A DNA stretch of 64,000 nucleotides, taken from contig NZ_LDPY01000001.1 in assembly GCF_001038505.1 (NCBI RefSeq), forward strand, positions 3,348,001-3,412,000, read 5' to 3'. The DNA is from Puniceibacterium sp. IMCC21224. GTDB taxonomy: Bacteria > Pseudomonadota > Alphaproteobacteria > Rhodobacterales > Rhodobacteraceae. Under the pieces are notes generated by a model. It searched no databases. It was not told the DNA's origin and saw only the letters and a list, made by a program, of their open reading frames with translations. The position numbers and the translations under genes were made by a program. Of this stretch, positions 54,544 through 62,809 are shown piece after piece (the stretch's first letter is position 1; each line of letters begins with the position of its first letter).

Positions 54544-55488
54544 ATGTCCCAGATTACTCCGACCACCACCCACGATGCGGACGACGATCCGCGCAACCGC
54601 GATATCCTGATCTATGTCAACGGCGCGCTAGTGCCCCGCGATCAGGCTGTGGTTTCAGTCTACGACAGCGGCTTCCTTTTGGGCGACGGCATGTGGGAAG
54701 GGATGCGCCTATATAACGGGACATGGGCCTTTTTCGACGACCACATGGATCGCTTCTTTGACGCCTGCAAAACAGTGTCGCTAGAGGTGGGAATGGATCG
54801 CGCCGGGATCCTCGACGCGCTGACGCGCACCGCACAGGCCAACGGAATGACCACGGATGTCCACTGCCGCCTGATGCTGACCCGAGGGGTCAAGGCCAAG
54901 CCGTTCCAGCACCCATCGCTGTCGCGTTCCGGCCCGACGCTGGTCATTATCATGGAGCATTCCAAACCGGTCGACCGCTTGCACAGCACCGGCATCCGGC
55001 TCGCCACCGTGCCGCAAGTGCGCGGCCTGCCGATGGCGCAGGATGCCAAGCTGAACAGCCATTCCAAACTGAACTGCGTGATCGCATGCCTGCAGGCCGA
55101 ACAGGCCGGCGCGGACGAAGGCTTGATGCTCGACCCGCATGGGTTTGTGAACACCACCAACGCCTGCAACTTCTTCATAGTACGGCGTGGCCAAGTATGG
55201 ACCTCGACCGGGGACTACTGCATGGCGGGCGTCACCCGCGCCAGGGTCATCGAGATCTGCCGCGCCAACGATATTCCTGTGTTCGAGAAAAACTATTCCC
55301 TGTTCGAAGCTTACGGCGCGGACGAGGCCTTTCTCACTGGCAGCTTCGGTGCCCAGACCCCGGTCGCGTCAATCGACGGCAAATCGATCGGCACCGGAAC
55401 CCGCCCCATCACCGCGCGCATCCAAACGCTTTACAAGGCGCAGATCAAAGTGGACGCTGCCCGCCAGAAACAGACCGACCGATCCTAG
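54544..55488 (+). CDS. Class IV PLP aminotransferase (D-amino-acid or branched-chain type)
   Basis: 314 residues. Fold type IV pattern: IYVNGALVPRDQAVVSVYDSGFLLGDGMWEG, the PLP Lys in KLNSHSKLNCVIA (about residues 173-185), GADEGLMLDPHGFVNTTNACNFF and the phosphate-binding YCMAGVTRARVIEI. The donor is not fixed by sequence. Starts at MSQITPTTT with weak AAGGA; convergent with the panE-like gene, overlapping by four bases. Confidence 0.9.
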   Translation: MSQITPTTTHDADDDPRNRDILIYVNGALVPRDQAVVSVYDSGFLLGDGMWEGMRLYNGTWAFFDDHMDRFFDACKTVSLEVGMDRAGILDALTRTAQANGMTTDVHCRLMLTRGVKAKPFQHPSLSRSGPTLVIIMEHSKPVDRLHSTGIRLATVPQVRGLPMAQDAKLNSHSKLNCVIACLQAEQAGADEGLMLDPHGFVNTTNACNFFIVRRGQVWTSTGDYCMAGVTRARVIEICRANDIPVFEKNYSLFEAYGADEAFLTGSFGAQTPVASIDGKSIGTGTRPITARIQTLYKAQIKVDAARQKQTDRS

Positions 55489-56462
55489 GCATACAGCCCC
55501 GCCACCCGCGCCCGCAACTGCACCAACCCCAATACCGTGTCGATTACAGGCGTCGGAGTGTCAGTGATCCGGCCCAGCTCCTGCACCGATCCGATCAGTG
55601 CGTCGATCTCCATCGGACGCCCTGCATCAAGATCCTGCAACATCGAGGTGCGGTGCGCGCCCACCGCCGCACCGCCATCAATCCTGCGGTCAACATCAAT
55701 TGGGAACTTCACGCCCAACGTCTCGGCAATCTGCTGCGCTTCCAGCATCATACACCGCGCGACACCGCGTGTATCAGGATCGGTGCAAAGCACATCCAGC
55801 GTCGCATGAGTCAGCGCCGAGATCGGATTGAACGACAGGTTTCCCCATAGCTTGACCCAGATCTCATCGCGCAAACGCGGTCGCACCGGCGCCTTCAGTC
55901 CCGCCGCACCCAGCGCCTTCGACAGCGCCAATGCCCGCTCGGATTTAGACCCGTCCGGCTCACCCAACGAAAATCGGTTGCCTTCGATATGTTTGATCAC
56001 CCCCGGTTCAATCACCTCGGCCGCAGGGTAAACAACACAGCCCAGCACCCGATCCGGGCCGAACCCGTCCCATTGCGCATTGCCCGGATCGACTGTTTCC
56101 AACCGCGTTCCCTCATGCACGCCGCCAATCTTGTGAAAATACCACCAGGGCACACCATTCACGCCGCTCACAATGGTGGTTTGCGGCCCGATCAGAGGTG
56201 CCATCTTCGCAACCACTGGCGGCACCGAATGTGCCTTTAGCGTGACAATCACATAATCCTGCACCCCCAGTTCCGCCGGATTGTCCGAAGCATTGACCCG
56301 CGCCGAGGTTTCTTCGCCTTCCTCAACCAACCGCAACCCATTGGCCTGCATCGCCGCCAGATGCGGCCCCCGCGCAACCAGGCTCACATTCGCCCCGGCT
56401 TGCGCCAGCTTGACACCCAAATAGCCACCAATGGCCCCTGCGCCAAACACACAAATCTTCAT
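55485..56462 (-). CDS. panE: 2-dehydropantoate 2-reductase-like NADPH oxidoreductase
   Basis: 325 residues. Rossmann motif VFGAGAIGGYLGVKLAQAG (about 4-22), ketopantoate reductase segments DYVIVTLKAHSVPPVV, VNGVPWWYFHK and a C-terminal helical domain with LWGNLSFNPISALTHATLDV (Lys and Asn typical of the family). Real substrate could be ketopantoate or another 2-keto acid; panB/panC are not near. Follows the acyl-CoA ligase in the same direction across 105 bases. Confidence 0.85.
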   Translation of the reverse strand: MKICVFGAGAIGGYLGVKLAQAGANVSLVARGPHLAAMQANGLRLVEEGEETSARVNASDNPAELGVQDYVIVTLKAHSVPPVVAKMAPLIGPQTTIVSGVNGVPWWYFHKIGGVHEGTRLETVDPGNAQWDGFGPDRVLGCVVYPAAEVIEPGVIKHIEGNRFSLGEPDGSKSERALALSKALGAAGLKAPVRPRLRDEIWVKLWGNLSFNPISALTHATLDVLCTDPDTRGVARCMMLEAQQIAETLGVKFPIDVDRRIDGGAAVGAHRTSMLQDLDAGRPMEIDALIGSVQELGRITDTPTPVIDTVLGLVQLRARVAGLYA

Positions 56463-56567
56463 ATCGCCCCTCCGGCTAAGACTGAATCAGCCCTGCGCCC
56501 CTGCTTCTTCTCTTTCTAAATACGCAAAATTCCGATGCCTGCCAAACGTGGCCACGTCGAGATTAAT

Positions 56568-58103
56568 TCAGGCGCTCGCCACCAAGCCCAGCTTTTCCGC
56601 AAGACCGATGCGCTGCATTTTACCGGTCGCGCCCTTTGGGATCTCGTCCAGAATGATGACCTTGCGCGGCACCTTGAAATCGGCCATCCGCCCGGCGGCA
56701 AATTCACGGATCTCGCGCTCGTCCACGTCAGCCCCGTCATGCAACACCACAGCGGCGGCCACCTCCTCGCCCAACTTGGGATGCGGCAGGGCAAAAGTCA
56801 CCACCTGGGCGATTGCAGGATGATCAAGCAGCACGCCGTCAACCTCCAGCGGCGACACCTTTTCCCCACCCCGGTTGATGATCTCCTTGAGCCGCCCGGT
56901 CAGATGCAAAAAACCATCATCGTCAATCGCCCCCTGATCGCCGGTGCGGAACCAGCGCTGGCCTTCGACGTCAAAAAAGTTCTTGGCGTTGGCCTCTGCA
57001 TTGCCTTCGTAGCCCGGCGTGACATTGGAACCCGAAATAACCACCTCGCCCGTACCGTCGATCAACCGGTTCTCGCTCTCATGCGCGACCCGCACCTTGG
57101 GACCGGAGGCCACCCCGACCGAACCGGGTTTTTGCTGTCCTAACGGGTTGCAACACATCTGATGCGCCGCCTCTGTCATGCCGTACGCCTCGATCACCGG
57201 CGCGCCGAATGTCTCGTGCAGTTGCACCATCACCTGCGCCGGCAGCGATGCCGAGGATGAACGCAGGAACCGCAGTGGCGTCGCCGCGATGACGTCCACG
57301 TTGCGCCCAGCCCGGCTCAGGATCGCCTGATGCATGGTCGGCACAGCGGTGTACCAGGTCGGCTGCGCGTCCTTCATCCAGCCAAAAAACTTCAGCGCGT
57401 CGAACCCCGGCGCACACCAGATCGACGCCCCTGCCGCAAGCGACGCAGACACCGCCGCCAACAACCCGTGAATGTGAAAGAGCGGCATCACGTTCAGACA
57501 GCGGTCCGTCGACGTCAGCGCCAGCGACGCAACAATATTATGCGCCGAAGCCGACACATTCGATTGCAGCAACGGCACGATTTTTGGCCGCGACGTGGTG
57601 CCTGACGTGTGCAGGATCAGCGCCACATCGCTGTCGCCCGGCGCGGAAATGTCGGCTGTGCGCCCTGTTGTGCGCTCCGCGCCATCCCCACTCAGGGTGA
57701 ATGCGCCTGCGGCCGCGCCTGGGGCCACCTGCACCCGCAGGATCGTCAGACCCAGCCGCTGACCCGCCGCCAGCGCCGGCCCGTCATACCCTCCGGCCAG
57801 CACCAGCGCGCGGGCTTTCAGATCTTCGAGGTAAAAAACATATTCGTCTTCGCGGTAAGCCGGGTTCAGCGGCGCCGTAGTGGCCACCTGCGCGATGGTG
57901 ACAAATGCGGTCGCCATCTCAGGCCCGTTGGGCAGCACGATCGCCACGCGATCCCCCCGTCCGATGCCGAAACAGTGCAGGCTCTGTGCCACATCGTTCG
58001 ACAGCGCGCGCAGCCCGTCCCGGCTCAGCCAGTCGCGGCCCGGCGCTCCGATCGCAGGTCCAGCGCCATCGTGCCCCGCCAGCAAATCCTTTATACATGT
58101 CAT
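56568..58103 (-). CDS. AMP-forming acyl-CoA ligase
   Basis: Activates a carboxylic acid to its CoA ester. 511 residues with the phosphate loop ILHTSGTTSRPKIVPL (about 161-176), motif YGMTEAAHQM, RWFRTGDQGAIDDDGFLHLTGR and the C-terminal Lys region PKGATGKMQR. It most resembles the FadD/oxalyl-CoA-synthetase branch, so the acid could be short. An AGGAGGGACC site precedes the ATG. Confidence 0.9.
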   Translation of the reverse strand: MTCIKDLLAGHDGAGPAIGAPGRDWLSRDGLRALSNDVAQSLHCFGIGRGDRVAIVLPNGPEMATAFVTIAQVATTAPLNPAYREDEYVFYLEDLKARALVLAGGYDGPALAAGQRLGLTILRVQVAPGAAAGAFTLSGDGAERTTGRTADISAPGDSDVALILHTSGTTSRPKIVPLLQSNVSASAHNIVASLALTSTDRCLNVMPLFHIHGLLAAVSASLAAGASIWCAPGFDALKFFGWMKDAQPTWYTAVPTMHQAILSRAGRNVDVIAATPLRFLRSSSASLPAQVMVQLHETFGAPVIEAYGMTEAAHQMCCNPLGQQKPGSVGVASGPKVRVAHESENRLIDGTGEVVISGSNVTPGYEGNAEANAKNFFDVEGQRWFRTGDQGAIDDDGFLHLTGRLKEIINRGGEKVSPLEVDGVLLDHPAIAQVVTFALPHPKLGEEVAAAVVLHDGADVDEREIREFAAGRMADFKVPRKVIILDEIPKGATGKMQRIGLAEKLGLVASA

Positions 58104-58680
58104 ATTCGGTCCCTCCTCTGCGGCCCCTGCCTCCTCCGACCGGAGCGACGCCGTGTTCCCTGCATCTTAGGCGCATAGTTAAGCAGCGGCCATCGAAAGA
58201 AAAGCACCGAAAGTACAGGCGCTGCCACCTGACATGATCTGGGGAATCGTAGCCGCAAATTTTATGAAAACCCTCCGAGAGTTTGTGCCACATCACAGAA
58301 GTGCACCTACGCCAAGAGTCGCGCTGATCTCGCCTCGCGATCAGAAAACCTTCATACCTTCATTCTGAATTTTCGACATTTTGCGCCACTAGAACCCGGA
58401 ACGTTTTCTTGAATGACCGCGCGCAACCATCGTTTGAATCGGATACCGGCCCAAGCATAGAAATCCGACGCCAGACAAGGAATGGTGAACGGAACACATG
58501 TGTCAGACGGCAGATCTCACGCCATTCGAATACCGCATCCTCCCTTCGCGCGGCGCAAACGTCCCCCGGATTGGCAAGAAAGCTTTACCAATTAGAATTC
58601 GCTCGCTAGAAAGTGAGCACCGGGCGCGACGCGTATCGGGACAAGTTGCCGAAAAGGCAGCAGTCATCTGGGAGGATTTT
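58104..58680. promoter_or_regulatory. Divergent regulatory region before the TRAP genes
   Basis: 577 bases without a convincing gene. It must hold the promoters of the acyl-CoA ligase and the TRAP operon. Candidate operator-like signals: palindrome ACACATGTGT (58494-58503) and the inverted repeat CTGATC / GATCAG (58324-58329, 58339-58344). The frame upstream of the TRAP receptor is open but without similarity. A strong TGGGAGGATTTT precedes the TRAP start. Confidence 0.45.
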
Positions 58681-59781
58681 ATGACACACAACACTGTTTC
58701 ACGCCGCAAGGCGCTGGCAGGGATCGCCGGATTTGGCGCCGCTGGCCTTGCCGCGCCACATGTCGCATCCGCTGCGGCTCATGGCACCAATTGGAAAATC
58801 CAGACGTCGCATACCGGCGGCATCGGACTTCAGACATTTAAGGACTGGTGCGCCACGATCACCGAAAAGACGGATGGCGAGCTGGCGTTTACCCCCTTTG
58901 GCGCCAACGATGTTGTCGGCGACTTCCAGTTGTATGACGCGGTCAAGAATGGCGTTCTGGATGCAGTAAACCCCTTCACCATTTACGCCCAAGGCATCAT
59001 TCCTGCAGCCACATTCCTGACATCCTATCCGCTTGGCCTGCGCAACCCGCATGAATTCGATGTGTTCTATTTCGGCCTCGGCGGGCTTGAGATCGCGCGC
59101 GAACTTTATGCCGCACAAGGCATGGTCTTTGTCGGCCCGGTCCATCACGGTCCGAATATCATCCACTCCAAGGTGCCGATCCGGTCCATCGACGATTTCC
59201 GCGGCCTCAAAATGCGGATGCCCGGCGGTATGGTTGCCGAAGTGTTCAGTGAAATCGGTGCCGAGACCACGGTTCTGCCCGGTTCGGAAATTTTCCCGGC
59301 GCTGGAAAAAGGTACCATCGACGCGGCAGACTATGTCGGCCCGGCGGTGAACTACTCGCTCGGCTTCAGTCAGGTGACAAAATACATCTCGATGGGCCCT
59401 GCGGGTTTCATGTCGCTCTACCAGCCGGTGGACATCATGGACATCACCGTCGGCCAACCCTCGTGGGATGCGCTCAGCCCGGCGATGAAGCAATTCGTCG
59501 AGATGGAAACCCAGTGGTATTCCGCGCATCACCACGCCGCGATCCAAAAGGCCGACCAGGAAGCCTGGGCCAAGTTCGAGGCCGACGGCACCGAGGTCAC
59601 GCGTCTGTCGCAGGACGATGTGGAACTGATGACCGAAGTGGCCGTGCCGATCTGGTTCGATTACGCCAACCGTGACCCTGACGCGGCTCGGGTGTTTAAG
59701 ATCCAGCTCGACTACATGATGTCCGGCTCGCTGGGCTACGTCACTCCCGAGCAGATCGAAGGTCTGACCCTCAACCTGTGA
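58681..59781 (+). CDS. TRAP transporter solute-binding protein (DctP family)
   Basis: Periplasmic receptor for an organic acid or similar solute. 366 residues with a twin-Arg-like signal (SRRKALAGIAGFGAAGLAAP), then the DctP pattern HTGGIGLQTFKDWCATITEKT and RSIDDFRGLKMRMPGGM with the conserved binding Arg, and GTIDAADYVGP. The ligand is not known; this subtype resembles those for keto acids, hydroxy acids or mannitol-like sugars. Followed by the permease genes. Confidence 0.92.
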   Translation: MTHNTVSRRKALAGIAGFGAAGLAAPHVASAAAHGTNWKIQTSHTGGIGLQTFKDWCATITEKTDGELAFTPFGANDVVGDFQLYDAVKNGVLDAVNPFTIYAQGIIPAATFLTSYPLGLRNPHEFDVFYFGLGGLEIARELYAAQGMVFVGPVHHGPNIIHSKVPIRSIDDFRGLKMRMPGGMVAEVFSEIGAETTVLPGSEIFPALEKGTIDAADYVGPAVNYSLGFSQVTKYISMGPAGFMSLYQPVDIMDITVGQPSWDALSPAMKQFVEMETQWYSAHHHAAIQKADQEAWAKFEADGTEVTRLSQDDVELMTEVAVPIWFDYANRDPDAARVFKIQLDYMMSGSLGYVTPEQIEGLTLNL

Positions 59782-59807
59782 CCCAAAGCGCTGGGCCGCC
59801 GACAACA

Positions 59808-59834
59808 GAGGCCCGCGCCAACCGCGCGGGCCTC
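59808..59834 (+). terminator. Hairpin between the TRAP receptor and its permease
   Basis: Perfect ten-base inverted repeat GAGGCCCGCG / CGCGGGCCTC with a seven-base loop, 26 bases after the receptor stop. Such hairpins let the binding protein be made in excess over the permease genes. Confidence 0.6.
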
Positions 59835-59872
59835 GAACTTGCAAACATCAACACATATGAGCGAGGGGTGAC

Positions 59873-61207
59873 ATGCCCAGTCTCGATATTTCGCTACCGC
59901 ATTGGGCGTACTGGGTAGGGCTGATCGTCTTTCCGCTGGTCGCCATGGTGCTGGCACGACGTCCGCAACCGCAGCACAAGACCTATGGCCTTGGTCTGGG
60001 ATATTTCATTTTGCTGACCGGCGGGATGCTGGGTCTGCACCGGTTCTACGTCAAGAACCTGCTGGGCCTGCTGTTCATCCCGGTCTTCCTAGCGATCCTG
60101 TATGCCAATGCGCAGGGTCAGGATGCGCGGTCCGCCACCTCGAATGCCAACAACATCGTGCGCCAGGCCGAACGCCTCCTTGATCGTGAACAGGACCGCG
60201 TCACCGCCGCCGAGGCCGACCTGCCTACGCTGCGGGCGGAACTGATCGCCGCGCAGGCCGAAGAGGAGGCGGGCTCTTTTGCCCTGCGCCGGGTCGAACG
60301 CAATGTGGAACGCGCCGAACAGCGCCTGAATGAGGGTCGCACCCGCATCGCCGAAGCGACGAGCGATCTTGAAACCGCCCGGCCCATCGCGCTGACCACT
60401 CTGAACGCACTGGCCTACTGGAACAATTTCGCCAAATACGCCTTCTGGGTGTTGCTGGCAGCGATGGCCATCGACGTGTTTCTACTGCCCGGACTGATCC
60501 GGCGCGCCAACGCAAACCTGCCCGCAACGCCCGCGATGTCAGAGGCCGAGATTGCGCTGAAAAAGCTTGAGGACAGCGAGCGCAAGGAAGACAGCGAATG
60601 GGTCTCGCCGGGGTGGAGCGGCTGGATCGACCGGCTATCGCTCTTTGCTGGCGAATTTGTCAGCTATTGGGCCGTGATCGCGGTGTTTGTCTACTATTTC
60701 GAGGTGATCACCCGCTACGTCTTCAACTCGCCAACCAACTGGGCGCACGAGTCGATGTACCTGATGTTCGGGATGCAATACCTGATTGCAGGATCTTACG
60801 CGATGCTGACCGAAAGCCACGTGCGGGTCGACATCTTTTATGCCCCAATGCGCAAGACGAACAAGGCATGGGTAGACTTGGCGACATCTGTGTTCTTCTT
60901 CATCTTTGCGGGAACACTATTGTGGACCTGCTACATATTTTCCTTCGATTCCATCGCGGTACCGACAGGCAACGGCGTCGTCTCTGAATGGGCGCGCGGC
61001 AATCTGAGCTTTGGCGAGATGGTGGGCAGCCTGAACCTTGCTCAATGGACCGATCCGGCGATCCGCTGGGGCGAAATCAGCTTTAACGAATGGGAGGTCC
61101 CTCTGTGGCCAATGAAATGGGTCATGGTGATCGGCGGTCTGCTGCTGGTGCTCCAGGGCATATCGAAAATCGCGCAGGATCTGCGCACCGTTCTGAAGGG
61201 GGCCTGA
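59873..61207 (+). CDS. TRAP small permease (DctQ) with long N-terminal extension
   Basis: 444 residues, more than twice the usual DctQ. Residues ~10-80 form a small membrane domain with a TM2-like motif (GGMLGLHRFYVKNLLGLL, HRFY at 56-59). Residues ~82-172 are a charged coiled coil (REQDRVTAAEADLPTLRAEL). A helix at ~185-208 leads to the true DctQ domain (~250-440: FEVITRYVFNSPTNWAHES, ESHVRVDIFYAPM). The start has GCGAGGGG. Stop is three bases before the large permease. Function of the extension is unknown. Confidence 0.88.
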   Translation: MPSLDISLPHWAYWVGLIVFPLVAMVLARRPQPQHKTYGLGLGYFILLTGGMLGLHRFYVKNLLGLLFIPVFLAILYANAQGQDARSATSNANNIVRQAERLLDREQDRVTAAEADLPTLRAELIAAQAEEEAGSFALRRVERNVERAEQRLNEGRTRIAEATSDLETARPIALTTLNALAYWNNFAKYAFWVLLAAMAIDVFLLPGLIRRANANLPATPAMSEAEIALKKLEDSERKEDSEWVSPGWSGWIDRLSLFAGEFVSYWAVIAVFVYYFEVITRYVFNSPTNWAHESMYLMFGMQYLIAGSYAMLTESHVRVDIFYAPMRKTNKAWVDLATSVFFFIFAGTLLWTCYIFSFDSIAVPTGNGVVSEWARGNLSFGEMVGSLNLAQWTDPAIRWGEISFNEWEVPLWPMKWVMVIGGLLLVLQGISKIAQDLRTVLKGA

Positions 61208-61210
61208 ACC

Positions 61211-62566
61211 ATGGGTCTTGATATCGGAATCGGGTTACTCACCCTGATCATGTTCGGCTCTTTGCTGGTGTTGCTGATGGCGGGTCTGCCGCTGGCCTTT
61301 GTCACCGGCGGACTGGCCTGCGTGTTCCTGTTTATCCTGGGCGACGAAAGGGCGCTTAATATCGTGCCCAGCCGGATCTTTCCGCTGATGACGAACTATC
61401 AGTTGTCGGCGATCCCGTTGTTCATCTTCATGGCGTCAATGTTAGAGAGGGCGGGCATCATCAACGAGATGTTCGACGTCATCTACAAGGTGCTTGGTGG
61501 CGTCAAAGGTGGGCTTGCCGCCGCAACAATCATCGCCTCGACCATCCTTGCCGCTATGGTGGGCGTGATCGGTGCTGCGGTTGTGACCATGGGCATCATC
61601 GCCCTGCCCGCGATGCTGAAACGCGGCTATGACCCCAAGATCGCGATGGGGTCTATCATGGCCGGCGGCACGCTGGGCATCCTGATCCCGCCGTCGATCC
61701 TCGCCATCATCTATGCCGTTGTGGCCGAGCAATCGGTGGGAGAGCTGTTCATCGGCGCGGTCATTCCGGGCCTGATGCTGTCGGGCATGTACATCCTGTA
61801 TGTTGTGGTCCGCAGCTACATCAACCCGGACCTCGGCCCGCCGATCCCGATGGAAGAACGTATCTCGACCCGCGAAAAGATCGCGCTGATGGGCAATATG
61901 TCAGCCCCGATTGCGCTGATCGTGATTGTTCTGGGCGTGATCTTTACCGGCATCGCCACACCGGTCGAGGCGGCGGGCATCGGAACATTTGGCGCCTTCA
62001 TCGTCGCCGCCATTCACCGCAAGCTGAGCTGGCACACCATCCGCGAGGCGTCGATCACCACGCTCAAGGCCTCTGCCATGGTGATCTGGATCATGTTCGG
62101 TGCGACGATCTTTGTCGGACTCTACGTGCTTGAAGGTGGGCAGCAATTTGTCCAGAACGCGCTTGAGGCCACCGGGTTCGGGCCTTGGGGCATCCTGATC
62201 ATCATGATGATCGTGCTGATCGTCCTTGGCATGTTTCTGGACTGGGTTGGGATCCTGCTGCTCTGCGTTCCGATCTTTGTACCGATCGTCAAGGCGCTGG
62301 GGGCAGAGTCGTTTGGTCTGGATAGCCCGGACGATCTGGTGCTGTGGTTCGGGGTACTCTACCTCGTCAACATGCAGATGTCGTTTCTGTCGCCGCCCTT
62401 TGGCTATGCGCTGTTCTACCTGCGCGGCGTGGCGCCTGCTGAAATTCCGATGTCGGATATCTTCAAATCGGCATTGCCGTTCCTGTTCCTGCAAATCGTC
62501 GGGTTGCTGATGTGCATGTTCTTTCCGCAAATCATCACGTGGCTGCCACGGCTGGTTTACGGCTGA
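61211..62566 (+). CDS. TRAP large permease (DctM family)
   Basis: Main transport subunit, sodium-driven. 451 residues with about twelve helices; DctM patterns LVLLMAGLPLAFVTGGLACVF, PLFIFMASMLERAGI, MGSIMAGGTLGILIPPSILAI and FLDWVGILLLCVPIFVPI. Directly after the small permease and before a strong terminator. Confidence 0.96.
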   Translation: MGLDIGIGLLTLIMFGSLLVLLMAGLPLAFVTGGLACVFLFILGDERALNIVPSRIFPLMTNYQLSAIPLFIFMASMLERAGIINEMFDVIYKVLGGVKGGLAAATIIASTILAAMVGVIGAAVVTMGIIALPAMLKRGYDPKIAMGSIMAGGTLGILIPPSILAIIYAVVAEQSVGELFIGAVIPGLMLSGMYILYVVVRSYINPDLGPPIPMEERISTREKIALMGNMSAPIALIVIVLGVIFTGIATPVEAAGIGTFGAFIVAAIHRKLSWHTIREASITTLKASAMVIWIMFGATIFVGLYVLEGGQQFVQNALEATGFGPWGILIIMMIVLIVLGMFLDWVGILLLCVPIFVPIVKALGAESFGLDSPDDLVLWFGVLYLVNMQMSFLSPPFGYALFYLRGVAPAEIPMSDIFKSALPFLFLQIVGLLMCMFFPQIITWLPRLVYG

Positions 62567-62593
62567 TCTGATACATCGTTCCGGGCAATCAAT

Positions 62594-62625
62594 GCGCCGC
62601 TCCGATCCGGGGCGGCGCTTTTTTT
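62594..62625 (+). terminator. Rho-independent terminator of the TRAP operon
   Basis: Ten-base stem GCGCCGCTCC / GGGGCGGCGC with one G-T pair, a five-base loop, followed at once by a run of seven T (62619-62625). The best classical terminator in the window. Confidence 0.9.
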
Positions 62626-62809
62626 ATCTCCCGCGTCACGCGCGCCCTGCGATGTTTCGCAACGTCGAGTGACGATAATCGGTGACAGATATGCTCTGCT
62701 CAGCCAAGATTGACGTACCGCTGACTTTGCGTGCGCAGTTTGCCATCCTGCGAGGCAGAGCGATCAGGATTGCGAAAGGCCAGACGGCGTCGCCTTGGGA
62801 GGGGCAAAC

